A stretch of DNA of 64,000 bases. It comes from Capitulum mitella. Its lineage: Eukaryota > Arthropoda > Thecostraca > Pollicipedomorpha > Pollicipedidae. The position numbers and the translations under genes were made by a program. This document shows, piece after piece, positions 1-12,370 of the stretch (position 1 is its first letter; each line of letters begins with the position of its first letter). The notes beneath the pieces are model-generated. The model was not told the DNA's origin, made no database searches, and saw only the letters and a program-made list of their open reading frames with translations. The stretch is from the NCBI GenBank assembly GCA_030062745.1, contig CP099842.1, positions 11,444,095 to 11,508,094 on the forward strand, given 5' to 3'.

Positions 1-840
1 TTAACCCGGCACCGCTTGTGAGGGTGTCAAATAGGGCATCCCCCCTCGGTTTTTCGTGAATAACTTCTTAATCGTTAAACTTGGCTCAACCAAACTTTCA
101 GTACTTTCTTTATCTTATCAATTTTCTTTTAAACTTTCTTTATCAATCAATTTTACATATTTTGACATAAGCATTATTTTCATGCTAGGTCAGGTCATTG
201 AAATATGACATCATAAGTGAACCCTTGCATGCATGCTTTCGTCTCTTTGATCGGTGGTGCTAACATGCTTCGTTTTTTATAATATTCGCGAATAGAATGC
301 AGAAATTATTTAGATTTACAGAGGACACGGTCCCAAAATGATATACAACTGCGGAAAGTCAACATTAGATGTCATGCTAAGTCACATCCACGATGACAAT
401 CGGACTGATTTGCATTGTGGGTGACAGAAGTGGTTGCCGCTGCCCTTCCACACCGTTCAAAGCAGAGGAACAAATTTATATGCGTCTCTTGGCAAGGTTC
501 ACCAAGGGTAACTTGAGGCGATGTCAGATCACGTCATAGATTGATGTCAAAACGAAATGAAATACAGCATTTTCTGAGGAAGATCGTTCAGCAGCAGCAG
601 AGAGCAATTATTGTTCTTCGTCAGAAAATAAGAAAATGACTGTCCTGATCTAGCTTGGCCTCGACCTGATAAGGAGCAGACTGAGCAGGTTTAAATATCA
701 CCAGAAGTCATTTCACTTCTGTGCTTGACGCAGGTAAGATTCCAGCGAGTAACTATTGTTCTTTGTCAGGAAGAGTAATGCAACCTTATCTCTCCTGGCC
801 TAAAATGGTCTTGGCTGGATGCGATGGACTGGATGAGGTG
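1..840 (+). mobile_element. Family B repeat, copy 1 (non-autonomous element)
   Basis: The first bases are TTAACCCGGCACCGC, and the sequence runs on through a GGGTGTC...CCTCGG block, a TGCTAGGTCAGGTCA motif and an AATATTCGCGAATA palindrome near 285. The same order of motifs is found near 48857-49570 on this strand and near 17480-18120 on the other strand, with many substitutions and small indels. No transposase frame is visible, so this is a non-autonomous copy. The left end may continue before base 1, and the right end is only where I stop seeing similarity with the other copies. The TTAACCC start matches the ends of families A and C, which suggests the same TTAA-specific transposition machinery; that link is inferred. 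Confidence 0.7.
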
Positions 841-1413
841 TATTATCCCAAGAACCTACTGAATCAGTTCGATCAAATAGAAGGTACATTGACTGCCTGG
901 AATTTGGCAGTCTCCAAAAACTATCACTCAAGCTCCAAATGGCCGTTAGAACCCTGAGATCTCGATAACTAAATGTTTCACCAAAAAACATAAAACACCG
1001 TTGAAAGTCCCTTGGTGAAATAAAAGAAAAGCACTTAGATTTTCCCCAGCGAAGTCAATAATACGTCATGTTAGTTCAAACTGCGCTCTCGACATTTTTG
1101 GTAGAAAACTTTGATAACCAAGGCTTGCAATCGTCTCCAGAGAAATTAGCAGTAGACAGAAGGTCTGATTTGCCTATGTGGGAAGAAAAAGGGCACATGA
1201 AGCTAACGTTGTCCATTTCAAACAAAGCTGGAAATGGAGAAAAAAAATTGTCTCCGATAAGGGCAGGAGTCGCGTTTTTCTCAATGTACAACTTTTGCTG
1301 GAATACGCTACGAATGTATCTGGCACCACATAAAACCTGCAACAATCATATTAAGGTCAAACAATGACAAGGTATTGTTCTAGGTAAGACACCGTACCTA
1401 GGTATGGACGACG

Positions 1414-1443
1414 GACACCAGAAACGTCGGCGTTTCTGGTGTC
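1414..1443. repeat. Perfect 13-bp hairpin with 4-base loop
   Basis: GACACCAGAAACG (1414-1426) is followed by TCGG and then by its exact reverse complement (1431-1443). CTAGGTA/TACCTAG motifs lie on the left and a related CCTAGACACGGTACT lies to the right, so the hairpin may be the centre of an old palindromic MITE spanning roughly 1375-1495. No second copy was seen. Confidence 0.75.
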
Positions 1444-2477
1444 TGTCGCATCATGTGTCGCATTACCACTGCCTAGACACGGTACTGCATACAACGCTAT
1501 AGCATCAGTGTAACTGATACCCGTTCTACATCGTGAAACCCGTGCCCCGCAGCATGTTTTACATAAATCACACAGATAGCGGGCGCGGGACACAGCCACA
1601 ATATGAAAGTCTAATATTTGGTGACAAGTTAGTTTCCTCTATGAAAAGGATTTTAGTTCGACTATCAAAAATATGAGACCTGGGCCGGTAAAAGCTATTG
1701 AGAAAGAAGGCGTGGATGTAGCTCTTACCACATTTCATCATAAAAAGTGCATTTGCATTGAAAGCAAGTAAATATTTAACAAAGTCGAATAAGGTCAACC
1801 TGGAACAAATGGGATGAAGTCACCCTTAGAAAGCAAGTCCTTAACATACACTAGTGCTTTCGATGCGCATATGATTACCGGTAAACATTTCCAGAAAGCA
1901 AAACGATGAATTGTGTTTGGTGACGGCTGTACAAATTCGGTATCATACGTGAGCTAAACCCAGGTCACAATTCAAGAAGTAAGATCACTTTTCCAAGGGA
2001 CGACTAGAACGTATATTTCAACTCAGATGTTTTTTTCAGTGCGCTGTACATCTATTATGAGATGTTTCTCTCGAGTTACGTTCTCCAGCTTTCCGGATGC
2101 TATGCAAAACTGTTTTTGTCCGTAGTCCGATAACCAACATTTCCAGAACAAATTATCACTTGATGTAAACTGTACAGTATCATAATCTTCCTTTATCGCC
2201 AAAAAATTGTTCTGTAGAAACGCTGGTCACAGAAAGCCAAATGGAGCAGAAAAGGATTCAGAGGCGCTAACAAGCATTCGTCACAACCATAAGCTCTGCA
2301 TGTCAAATGACAAACTTTGCGGGGCGACATGTGTGCATAGGAAACACGACGCCAGAATGCCTAACATGTCTGCTGGCAATACTCCTGGCACGTACGTGAT
2401 CGGGTCCTACGATGTAAACTCCCAAACAAGCGTTTTCTTAGTACGATACGATGCCATATTACAATATTGTACACAAG

Positions 2478-2507
2478 TGGCGTCACCGTGCGTCGGCGGT
2501 GACGCCA
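2478..2507. repeat. Perfect 11-bp hairpin
   Basis: TGGCGTCACCG (2478-2488) and CGGTGACGCCA (2497-2507) are exact reverse complements around an 8-base loop. The stem holds TGACG/CGTCA half CRE-like motifs on both arms. Function is unknown; it could be a chance palindrome or the core of a small element. Confidence 0.7.
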
Positions 2508-4109
2508 TATTTTCTGTTGCTGGCCAACGTCACAAACAAATTACACGGACAAACGTTAAACTTCCTAGGTCTCAGGTTGCATTAAATTGCTTTACCACAT
2601 GCTGTATTGATACCAACCCCCCGACAAGTTCATCACTATGGCACTCTTAGGACATGGGTCGCAGCGATTACCAAAGACATGACTATTCAATTTTGAATTA
2701 TCTATCTGAGTAATTATAACGGTTGCTGCAAACAGGATTGCCTGCAATGCTGGCACGCACCCAATGACTCCTGTTCGACCGCGCGGCCATTAGTCCATCC
2801 GACCCGCAGCACTACCAGAACGTTCGGAGTCACCTACTCAGCTGTTCATTCATGTCGAGTAATCGAATTCATTCTCACTATAGTGAAGGCACTTACCCCG
2901 CAGTCGTTAGCTAATATGACGTAATGATTTTTTTCGCGCCCTACATGTCGCCTCTTTGTTCGCTCGCAACCGCCGTCGCCAAGGCGCTAGGAATAGTACG
3001 AATCGAAGGCCGCTAATTGTGCACCTTGGCCAAATTGGCCGTCATAGCGACGTACCACTAGTCTGCAATGTCTGGACCTGGTACTAAAGCCGATACCGGA
3101 CCCGGCAACTGTGTAACTGTGTATGTGTGTGTGTGTTCGGCGTATGTGTGCACGTCAGAAGCCCCTGGCGACTATTAAATCGGTCTTCTAGGTGATCTAT
3201 AATGACAAAGCATGCTGCCACCAGTTTTAGAACGATGTGTTCATTAAAGCTGTTATTCTTTTGTCTTGACTGGCATATGAAAGACAGCATGTGCGCGGGG
3301 GCAAAAGGGTCTTCCGGTGCCTAAAAATATGATGTCACGATGTATGTATGCACCGAACGTGTATTTTGTCAACTACCACAAAGCTTTATCACAAGCGTGG
3401 TACAAACAGATGTCTGCTTTGTCAATTCCTCTCGCCCGTGTTTTTCAAATGGTGTGTTTTGTTGTGTGTAAATGTGATTAAATTGTTTTTTTATTGCATG
3501 CGCACTGCACCCTCACACTAAAAAACCATCAACCGACCTTTCCCCACCAACATGTGAGGCTCATATGTAGCCTTTTATAGATAGCCACCGTCGCCGTCAC
3601 TTCCTCGCTACCTGACTGCTCGACCATGTAATTCTCACCATTCATGTAATATATTTCATCCTATAATGCTGCCCAAAACTAATAATAATAACCAAACACC
3701 GACCAAATCACGACCTGAGGGAAGGACGGCTAATTCGCCCCAGCGCAACGGTCACGAGCGCTGACCGACAGTGGAGCGGCGGATAAGCCGGGAACAAGAG
3801 GTGCGAGCTCCGGCCGAAAGATGTCGCTCAGAGCGGCCTGAGGCCGAAGAAAGGTGTGCATTTACTTCTAATGTCGCGGAGAACGCGGCTACATCGAAGC
3901 GGTTACTGGGCAGCTGGATTAAGAGCAGACTTTCCTAAATTTCGGACTTCAGACTTTAGACTTCAGATTTCAGAGACGTCATCATCATGAAGTCATCCGC
4001 AATAGGCTCGCGGCCATTACGGCCTCTCGTCAAAAGAAACAAAAATAAGAGATCAGTGGCTATCATTACGTGCAAACACTGTCAGACATACACTGCGAGC
4101 AGTCACTGT

Positions 4110-5010
4110 CATCTGAACGACCTAAAAAAAAGCACGCAAAACGCCACAAAACAACATATTGATGGACGGCGCATCTGATCTCTGCTTGGGTGGCGTCTCA
4201 GATGGTGACCAAACTGGGAGATGGGGAGCCGCGGCAGATCGGGTGGCAACGAGTTGAGCTGCCACGCCGCACGGCTGCAGAAACGTCTCCGACCCATCTC
4301 CGTGTGAGGTCATGGTACATATAGGCTGCCATCCTGCCTGGTGTGTCGGTCGCGATGCTCTGCAACACATGAAAACTCGGTGGCCAGTGTTTCAGGCCCA
4401 CCCATGCTGCGCACCTTGTGCGCCAGGCACGGTTTCTTCGCACTGAGCTAGCCCAGTCTCCTTAACAGATCCGCTATATGATCAAATTTCCTTCGGCCGA
4501 AAATAACTCGTAACCTTCACCGAAACGGGGTGAAGATTAGGATCGCGAAATTTTGCGATGAAATTAGGAGTGCTGCGGAGTTTTATGCACTGCCCAACAG
4601 CATCAGATGAGTCTCGATGGCATTTACTTCTAGCTCGTTTGCTCGAAACCAAATACCGAGGGAAGCCAGGACTTGTTTCATCGCAGCAACGACGTTTTGG
4701 AATTCAGACTTTTTACCACTAACCAAAATCTGAGTGTCGTTGGCGTACTGCACGACTACTGCGCCCTAAGCGAACAGACTGAAGTCGTTTGCGAAGGCCC
4801 AGTCGGGGGCCGAGAGCGGAGCCCTGGAAAATTCCGGTGCTGTTGGGGAGCGGGGCGAATATTTTAGGGTTTTCCTAAGCGTCAGTGAGGCTAACACTCT
4901 GGGTGTGATTACGGAGGTACGCCGAAAACCAAGAAATGTCGATTCCGTGAAGTTGCAGTCTGGTCAAGAGTTAAACGTGGTCTAACGATGCTACGATATT
5001 GAACAGAAGA
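4110..5010 (-). pseudogene. Non-LTR retrotransposon reverse transcriptase remnant (CR1/L2-like)
   Basis: Read on the minus strand, successive frames give the typical order of a Jockey-superfamily reverse transcriptase. First, near 5005-4965, comes a segment equivalent to AFDTVDHxxLL, here NIVASLDHV. Then comes HGIDISWFSAYLRNHTQSVS, a QGSALGP motif, and VVQYANDTQILVSGKKSEF. WFRANELEVNAIETHLMLL and the C-terminal AHKVRSMGGPETLA and TRQDG blocks follow, ending near CSRAAWQLNSLPPDLPRL. Stops and frameshifts break it repeatedly. The catalytic YADD box reads YAND (codons at 4736-4744 plus-strand coordinates), so it could not work even if the frame were open. The endonuclease domain and 5' end are not seen. 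Assignment to the CR1/L2-like group is by motif resemblance only. Confidence 0.85.
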
Positions 5011-5349
5011 TGAATATAAAAAGGCACACAATTTTAACAGGAGGAGTAGGCGATAGCCTGATAATATGGTATGGTGATATGGTACATCGCGCTCATCGCC
5101 GAACGTTTTGGTTAGTCCATATGGCCACTACGCCACCCGACTATTTCCCCTACCTTGCTGATACCAGGCTCGGGCACGATTCACCACCGCCTTTCGACCA
5201 TCAAATATTCCACGTGTTCCCGCCGTCTTCCATTTCCGCTTTCGACCGACTTTTGTGCCATGCTCCAAGGGACGCGAAATGCCGGAAACGAATGGCAGTC
5301 GAGACCACTTATCACCGAATGTAGGGCATGCCAACCAGGTATGATAAAC

Positions 5350-8045
5350 GAATAGCGATGGAAACGCTGATGTCTTATTTACTGTCTTTCCCTCGCTACT
5401 GCAAAGTTTAGATTTACATTAGGCCCGCAGATCAAAGGAACATAACATTCTGTTTCATACAAAGGGGTTAAGCCAGAATTAATTAAAAGCGTCAGTGCTA
5501 AGTTTCTGTACTTGCTTTCCTCAAGAGATATTCACCTTTCAGTGTGGTGCTCTGAGACAAGATCTTTATTTTCGGCACACGCCTCGCCCGTCACCCATTT
5601 TTGGCTGTAGCACGAGCCCGTTTTCCGGGTGCGATGTAAGCCGGTAAGGTCCGTCTTCAGTCTAAGGCGGAAAAGCCCCGAATTCGTTTAAACTTTTAGG
5701 CACTCAAAAACCTGCACAGACACACATGTTATATAGCATATGAAACACCACAGGCCGAAGTGCAATATCTTACTAAAGAAGGAATACCTACCTGCTAAAC
5801 ACACTTGATTATGACTGTTTTAACGTCAGGTTCAACAGGCTTTGAGCCTGTTGCCAAGGACAAAATGCCCGTTGAACAACCCAGTGCAGCTAAAGCCGAC
5901 CCCGGCGACCGGTCACGTGTCCGTTTGTAGGCAAAAGCTGGCCATGCACGAACTGTTTAGAAATAAAGGATGGATCAGCTTACGACGAAGCCGAAGATGG
6001 AGGCATCATGAAACCCATGTGTGATTCAGGGGAGGCCTAAGTCGAAGAGGTCTTACTTCAGCCAGCCGAAACAAATCCCATGTTGAGTGGCTGGCGCGAC
6101 CGTAACATTTTTAGAGGCTAAACTAAATCAGGTTTCCACGAGCAGATAGCCCATTTCCTAAAGAAATGCGCCTATATTTTACATTAGTGTTTCTTTGGCT
6201 CGCTTTATAAACTAACTATCAAGGACATTATTTTTCTATACTACGACGATCAGATTCATCAATTTTGTTCGGCTTAACAAAATCGCGTACTAATATCTTG
6301 GTCTCCATTGTCGTGCATTTCACGAACGACGCCTTACTGGCTGGTGTTCTTCAAGCGCTGTGTTTGGTATTTAAATCACGGGTGCCGTTCGACAGACGTA
6401 AGATTCACCATACCGTGTGTTTTCACTTAACTGCGCGTGTCTTGAAGATGGCAAATGGCGACATCAGCTTAAGGTACGGTAGGGAGACAGCAGTCCGTAC
6501 TGTAATTGTCGTTTTGTATTTCCCATTGCAATTTTTACAAGCGTCCTTTGTCGCTCGTAACGAAAACAAGAGGGTCAGTCATGTTCTTTTCGCCTGGAGC
6601 AATGGGACTGCCTCTTTGTGGTTTATTTAATTCAACCTTATGTACGTACCCCGAGTTTTTGGATTATGAAATTGTCCTGCTCACCATTCTCCATTGTGTT
6701 CTCGGTTGCGGGTCACGAGGTACTTATGTTTCATGGCCTACAAAAAACATGTTGTCATTGACCTATTTCGTGACTTTGCCTACCTTTTCAAATTTTAACT
6801 TTGCCAAAAAGGCGTAAAAATAGTGTCAAACAGGAACGTAGTGCTGGCAATTTCACTTTTCTATGTTTCCAAAGTCCTTCAGCTTTGCTGAAGAAACTCG
6901 GGAACCACAGAGAACGGCATCCTCTTAAGTACATGAGAAAATGTAAACATTCAAAAACATTAACTCAACATGCAGGTAAAACAAAGTACAAGCTTCGGCA
7001 ATTTTAAACTTACCATTTAAAAGCTTTTTACGAATTACGATGCCAAGATTCACATTCAAATGTCTTTGTGTCCAATTTTGGGTACCTGACATTTCCGCAC
7101 GCAATGGCTATATGATTAAAGGTGGGAAACAGAAGGTGTGAAGGCATAAACGGCAACGACAATGGCCATATTCTAGCCGCATGCAATCTGTCTGATAAAC
7201 AGGGCAGTCGTGCAAGCGTGTCTGATGAAAATGTTACCTGATACGCTGTCGTACTGATTATGCAGTGACGTACAGAAACGGATCTTAAATGATCGCACTT
7301 TGCCTAGCTTTATTACACCATTGCTGGGTGCATTAAGACATGCTGCGAGCCTTATCTATCAGCATCACGCTGATGCGATTTCCAGATAGACGACGTAGGA
7401 TAAAAAGCTCGCAGAACACTAGCACGTCACGTGTGCAGTGATTTTGGCACCTGCGATGACGCTTAGATGAAAGCACGAGAGCTTAAAATGCAGGGAACGT
7501 TGGAAAAGTCGCCGGAGAAAAAGACATTTAAATTGCGGAAAGACGAACGTCCTTCTTAAGTGGCAAAGGTGAAAGATTCAGATTACCTGCATTTTTCTGT
7601 AACCCTCTTGACGAAACATTTGCTTACAAACGGCTTGAATGCACAAATGCCCAGTGACAAGGCGGAATGCGATTTCATAAGATAAAGGGTGATTAGCAAC
7701 GTTGTCCCGACGTAGGTGAGCGCGTTTGCTGATCCTCAGCCTTCGCAAAATAAAAGTGGTCGACTTTTTATGGTTGCCATTCTCCAGTGAACGGCATTGA
7801 GATACTTTGGTACATGGCGCTAAGCCAGCTTTGGATTTCCGTTCAATGTCCCGGCACGTCGTGACCTGCGGAAACCAACCACTGCACGACTTACAACGGT
7901 GTCTCACCGGCGGCGGCCTGCGCAACCGTCGCCGCTGGGCTCAGGGCCCACCATCAGTGGTCATGTCGGTCCTGCTGGCCCACATGAGCGCTGCGATTCA
8001 GACCACAGGTCTGGCCTCGCGCTTTTGGACAAGTGGTAGGTGGTA
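5350..8045. other. Unassigned DNA
   Basis: I see no gene. The longest frames (121 codons at 6265-6630 and 115 codons at 7578-7925 minus) have no recognisable motifs. A nested fold-back at 7343-7414 combines CTGCGAGC/GCTCGCAG, TCTATC/GATAGA and GCATCA-CGC-TGATGC. A GC-richer patch occupies about 7890-8040 immediately before the long inverted repeat. Confidence 0.5.
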
Positions 8046-8282
8046 GGACGCGGCTTTTATTTATTTGAGAGGTATCAAAGAGATGCACCAAGGTCAAATG
8101 CCCCGCCCCCGTCAGTAGCTGGTTCAGCTACGGCCCTCCCAACGAGTGAATCTGAGCTTTTGGACAAATGGTAGGATTCACTCGTTGGGAGGGCCGTAGC
8201 TGAACCAGCCACTGACGGGGGGTGGGGCATTTGACCTTGGTGCGTCTCTTTGATACCTCTCAAATAAATAAAAGCCGCGTCC
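8046..8282. repeat. Long near-perfect inverted repeat (about 107-bp arms, 22-bp loop)
   Basis: The left arm (8046-8152) starts GGACGCGGCTTTTATTTATT and the right arm (8175-8282) is its reverse complement with only about three differences. The loop (8153-8174) carries GCTTTTGGACAAATGGTAGG. Nearly the same 20-mer, with one change, stands directly before the left arm at 8021-8041. The right arm runs without a break into the end of the family C element that follows, so the arms are the terminal part of that element duplicated in inverted orientation. The high arm identity, against the divergence of neighbouring repeats, points to a recent event. A fold-back during replication or template switching is the simplest inferred origin. 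Confidence 0.9.
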
Positions 8283-9376
8283 TGAAATGTTCACTGCCTT
8301 TTCTTACCTAAATTGTGCGCCTACGGACGGAAATGTCGAAACAAGGTCATGTTAGCCCATGTCTTGACAACGTTATAGCGATAACCATGTTTTGCGATTT
8401 GATGTCCTATTTTACTTTGCCTCTATACTGTCAGTTTTTTTTTACAAAGAATGGTAACTGTGACCTACACTGCATATCAGCATTACCTGAGAGTTTCTTA
8501 TGGAGCATCCCTGACCCCATGCTGGTCATTCTAGGTCGAATAAGGATATTCCATTTTCCTGGTTCAACGAGAATACGTTTAAGATAAGTTTCCGAATAAA
8601 CAAATTTTAGATACAACCAGGTCGATTTACGAATTTCCCTGCAACATATGCAGCAGTTTTTTGTAGCTTGACCATAGGCGGTTTTATTGGTTTTATACAG
8701 ATTTCAGCCAAGCAAGTCAACTGGTCACTTCCGTTTGGCGCTCTGGATGACCGGTATGAAAATCTCTGCTTTGGTAACGTTGTGCAACATTCTGTTTGAC
8801 TTGTAGGGCTATCCAGAGATGCCAGACGTCGGTCACCAGCGTGATCGTGACACTGCGAGTTTGAAAGTACAAAATGTTATATCACTGCACGGCCACGGTA
8901 ATTTGGTTCATTTCAGGTTCTTTTTCTTGTGCCTCAAGGTGGCACTGACACTGTGCCCCCAGCTGACTAACTTTCCGTGTCAAATGGGCCAGAAGACATG
9001 TATTGCATGATCCTAGCCCAGCCTTTGACCTTGACCTTGGATGGCCTTGGCTCATTTGCCGCTCAGAAGATGAGATCAAACTTCCAGACATAATGTCATG
9101 CAAACTTTGGTTTCGGTCTGCTATTCTATGCGATTAGGCAACTTTGGGAAAGGGCCACTTTTGGGTGTCTGACCTCACATATGACATCATCATTGACCCA
9201 AAAGTAGAAAAAATGCATATGTCACAGGATCGCACGGTTCGGTGCTGTTTAATACCGTTTGAATCAGCTGAATCGGGCCATTGGTTCTCGAAACAGACGG
9301 GGAGGGGGGGGGGGGCGTTAAATGCCCCAGTCAATGGAAGGTGACAAAATACCCCAGTCAATACCGGGTTATAAAC
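8283..9376 (-). mobile_element. Family C element, minus orientation
   Basis: Reverse-complemented, this segment follows the same order as the copies at 19746 and 40463. It begins TATAACCCGGTATTGACTGG, then a GC-rich block with a run of G, CGAGAACCAATGG, GATGATGTCATATGTGAGG, CATGACATTATG, CAAGGTCAAGGTCAAAGG, ACCGGTCATCCAGAG and the TTCAGGACGCGG end. It is non-autonomous, with no transposase frame. The TTAA at the 5' end has mutated to TATAA. The 3' end leads straight into the inverted repeat 8046-8282. Confidence 0.8.
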
Positions 9377-9844
9377 CTGAACGCAGTCAGTAAGCAGTGA
9401 ACACGACGATGTATGCATGCAGCAACGGTCGCACAGCATGCGTGCTTGCGGTGCTGCTGGATGTCTAAATCCATTGGGGACGTAAATGGGGATATCATGT
9501 ATGCCATGTGCCAAAAAACTGAATAACAACTGAAAAAAGCAGTCATCACCGTAAGACGGTTGCAGGATCCAGTCGTCGCAAACTTGCAGCAGCCAGCACA
9601 GAGACAAAGATCAGGCGCTGAGCTCGCCGACCATATTGATATGCTGCCGCAGCTTATGTGGGTACAGATGGCTAAAATGACATGGTATTTCTTTCGTCAA
9701 AATTACTGGAAAGGTAGGATCAGTGGGTTAACCTGCTACAATGTTACCAATAATAGCATAACTCCATATAACTGAAGCAGATATTTTCCGAAAGATGCCT
9801 TCAGAAAACACAGATGTCTAAATATTTACTTACTGAGATGATTC

Positions 9845-10560
9845 ATCCTGCAATGACTGGGGTACTTCGCCAACCACCGGTTACTGGGAAGGGACATCGG
9901 ACTATTCCAGCTATTTAAATTTCAAACTATTTAAACTGCAATCGAAAGCCCTTCGCCCTGGGACCCCATATGTCTTTATCTGTCGACCTCAAGGTCAGTG
10001 ATGACGTCACAGGTCGGGTCAATTCCCTAACAGTGACGGTTGTTTGCTGACAGCCTCAGAAGCGTGTAACATGACAGGAATGATGAGAACTGGCTAAATG
10101 TAGCATCAAATGAACTAATTTTTCGCGCCGAACATTATTTATTACATATGTTTCCCAAGTCTACGTATATTACGAGGCTAAATTAAGTTATGACCTGATT
10201 TTTGACTTTTTGCACATTTATGATGAAACATTTCACGAGAAGCTCAAATACGGGACATCTCTCTGCACCAGTTTGGTCACTACAGCTCGATTCGTCTCGG
10301 AGAAGGAGCTACATCCACTCTGTGCAAAATATGACATTGACCGATGACCGACTCTGTCCTCACTTGAAGTCATTAATCACTGGCGTGATCTAATACTTGA
10401 CCTTAGTGTCATTCCTGATGAGCTTTCTGTGAGCCATATCAAAAAGAAGACAGATGCTTGAGTCCTAACGTGATTCAGCTGGTGACGTCATATGGCCTGG
10501 CCTATGGTGACCAGGTCAACTATCTTTTTTTGCCAAAAGGTAGCCGATTTGTTCAGACAG
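9845..10560 (+). mobile_element. Family K element, plus orientation
   Basis: It begins CCTGCAATGACTGGGGTACT, a 5' end shared with family C, but the interior differs. The interior contains GATGACGTCACAGGTC and TTTCACGAGAAGCTCAAATA. The reverse complement of 24840-25381 shows the same order (TTTTACGAGAAGCTCAAAAG at the matching place), which defines a second family using family C-like ends. No coding capacity is seen. The right boundary is approximate. Confidence 0.6.
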
Positions 10561-10569
10561 AGCTCTGGA

Positions 10570-10990
10570 AAATTTAGGGTCGCTGGCGTTCGTTAACAGA
10601 GGAACAAAAACGCTACCAGTAACTCCTTGGCTAAATACAAATCGTTTTCAAAAGCTAAGACTGCATAAGGTGTGTTTCGTTGCATAACCGTCATTGCAAA
10701 AAAAACACGGGAAAAACGTCCACCGGGTTTGCTTTCCTTTCACTGAGTTTCCCGACTCTTCTTGGTAAGTGTAGATACATCCGGAACCGTAACTGAAAGC
10801 GGCTCGACAGAAGAGCACTCAAATTGTTTGTTCCAGATACAATCAAACATTGAAATGAAACAATGCTTTCTGTTTTTTGCATTTTGCGGATTGCTGCTTG
10901 AACAGGAAAGGGTGCAAACATCCATCTAGAGTCGCATGTCTTAGGTCCATCAGGTTTGACAGGTATCAACGAGTTGTTTTCACCTACTTT
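10570..10990. other. Unassigned DNA
   Basis: About 420 bases between the family K copy and the TTAA that opens module J. Short open frames only, no repeat partner recognised. Confidence 0.5.
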
Positions 10991-11356
10991 TTAATCCGCG
11001 CACGACCGTCGGTCGGCGACGATCACGCCCGACTGAGAACGGGGCAGTTGGCCGCCCCCCTCTAACTCATGAACAGCTGGTTGCACGATAAAAATAAGCA
11101 CACCGGTGACAAGCTTGTGACGAGTAGAGCTCGAAACTGGTCTCATTTTTTAGGTTTAGATAATATGTAAGTAATTTACATCCTATATATGTTTTCTCAT
11201 AGCCGACTGCATGAGACCGAGAAACGGCCTGAATCTCATGGGCTGTGATTAATAACGCATAGGGAAAGGCACCAGCGCACAAGTAAAGGTCCGCAGATGC
11301 CGATACACATCTAATTTCTCGGATTTGTTCGATATATACGCCGAAACTTTGAGTTA
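10991..11356 (+). mobile_element. Module J of a TTAA-jointed composite element
   Basis: Starts at TTAA (10991-10994) followed by TCCGCGCACGACCGTCGGTC and ends ACTTTGAGTTAA. An inverted copy (J') lies at 15429-15796 with roughly 80 percent similarity by eye. Together they act as about 365-bp terminal inverted repeats around module I. Read on the minus strand, the module has an open frame (part of 11067-11549) whose translation stays similar to the frame in J', with shared blocks such as LLTYYL and EKTYIG. That likeness may only reflect nucleotide similarity. Confidence 0.8.
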
Positions 11357-12370
11357 ACCCGCCCCGACTGGCGGGGGCAATTGACCGCGCCCCCTGAGGT
11401 TTTTCTGGGATTGCGAGAGAACGAACAAACACAGAGCACAACACTTTGTGTACGTTTTGCTTGATTATTTTTACACTTTGTGTAGAAGTTTTGACCTCAG
11501 GCCAGGTCAGGTGCCTGACGTAGGTCAGGTCAGACGTACCAATGTCCAAAAAAGTTTAGCGCTCTGTAACTTTTTCGCAAAACAAGATATCACAATAATA
11601 CTTTCAGGGATTAGTGACCTTCATAGATGCAACAAATCTGCTATCTCAGATTTTTCGGAATTTTTCGGGTCATTGGCCTAAGGTCAAGCCCATTTTTGAG
11701 ATTTGTCGTCGTTTTTTTCGGAAATTGACGAAATATTTCATAACATTTTTAGTGTGGAATGAAGCAGACGTTAACTACCGTCATTCGACAAAGTATCAAT
11801 TACTTCCAGCCATTGACCTGAGGTCAGGTCACGAATAACTGTTGTGAGCCAAAATGTACCAACGCCAAAATCAACGATGAATTGCTCAGAATGGTAAAGA
11901 AATGGCAGAACTGGCTTGCACAGACGTAGGGATGCACCGGATCGGGATTTTTGTAATCCGGCCGGATACCGGATATGCCGGATCGGGTGCTGGATATCCG
12001 GCCGGATATCCGGCCGGATACCGGATATTATGGATAACTATTTTTATTTGATATTTGTTGCTGGAAAATGAGACGAAAAATGACAGCGCTGGAAAAGAAA
12101 GGTCTGAAAAACTGGAAAATAACCTCGCAATAACTCTGTATCCTTCAGAGTTATTGCGAGGTTTCCGCATGTTTCATTCTAAAAAGAGAACAACTAAAGA
12201 ACACAGCGATCATAGCGTACATCACCGATCACCATCTCTGTCTGAAGGCAAAGGGCAAAGGCTCCAAAATGCGCAGAATGCCATTACAGCGCCTTGGTAG
12301 ACCTCAGATATCTGGCTTGATAAGCATTATGTACAAATACTAAGGTGCGTCCACTGAAGTACATTGTCCT

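Larger units (their letters stand above)
841..4100. other. Unassigned DNA
   Basis: No gene is supported here. Open frames are short (147 codons at most, 2207-2650 plus) with no recognisable domain. A TG-rich microsatellite lies near 3119-3136. Two perfect hairpins (1414-1443 and 2478-2507) are listed separately. A GC-richer patch at about 3690-3860 has no repeat partner that I can see. Confidence 0.5.

Noticed and set aside
2207-2650. 147-codon frame as a gene
   Set aside because: No recognisable domain and a perfect 11-bp hairpin inside the frame; probably chance.
12055-12300. Frame inside the hAT element as its transposase
   Set aside because: Only 81 codons, no BED zinc finger, RNase H-like or dimerisation motif, and not continued after the family A insertion.
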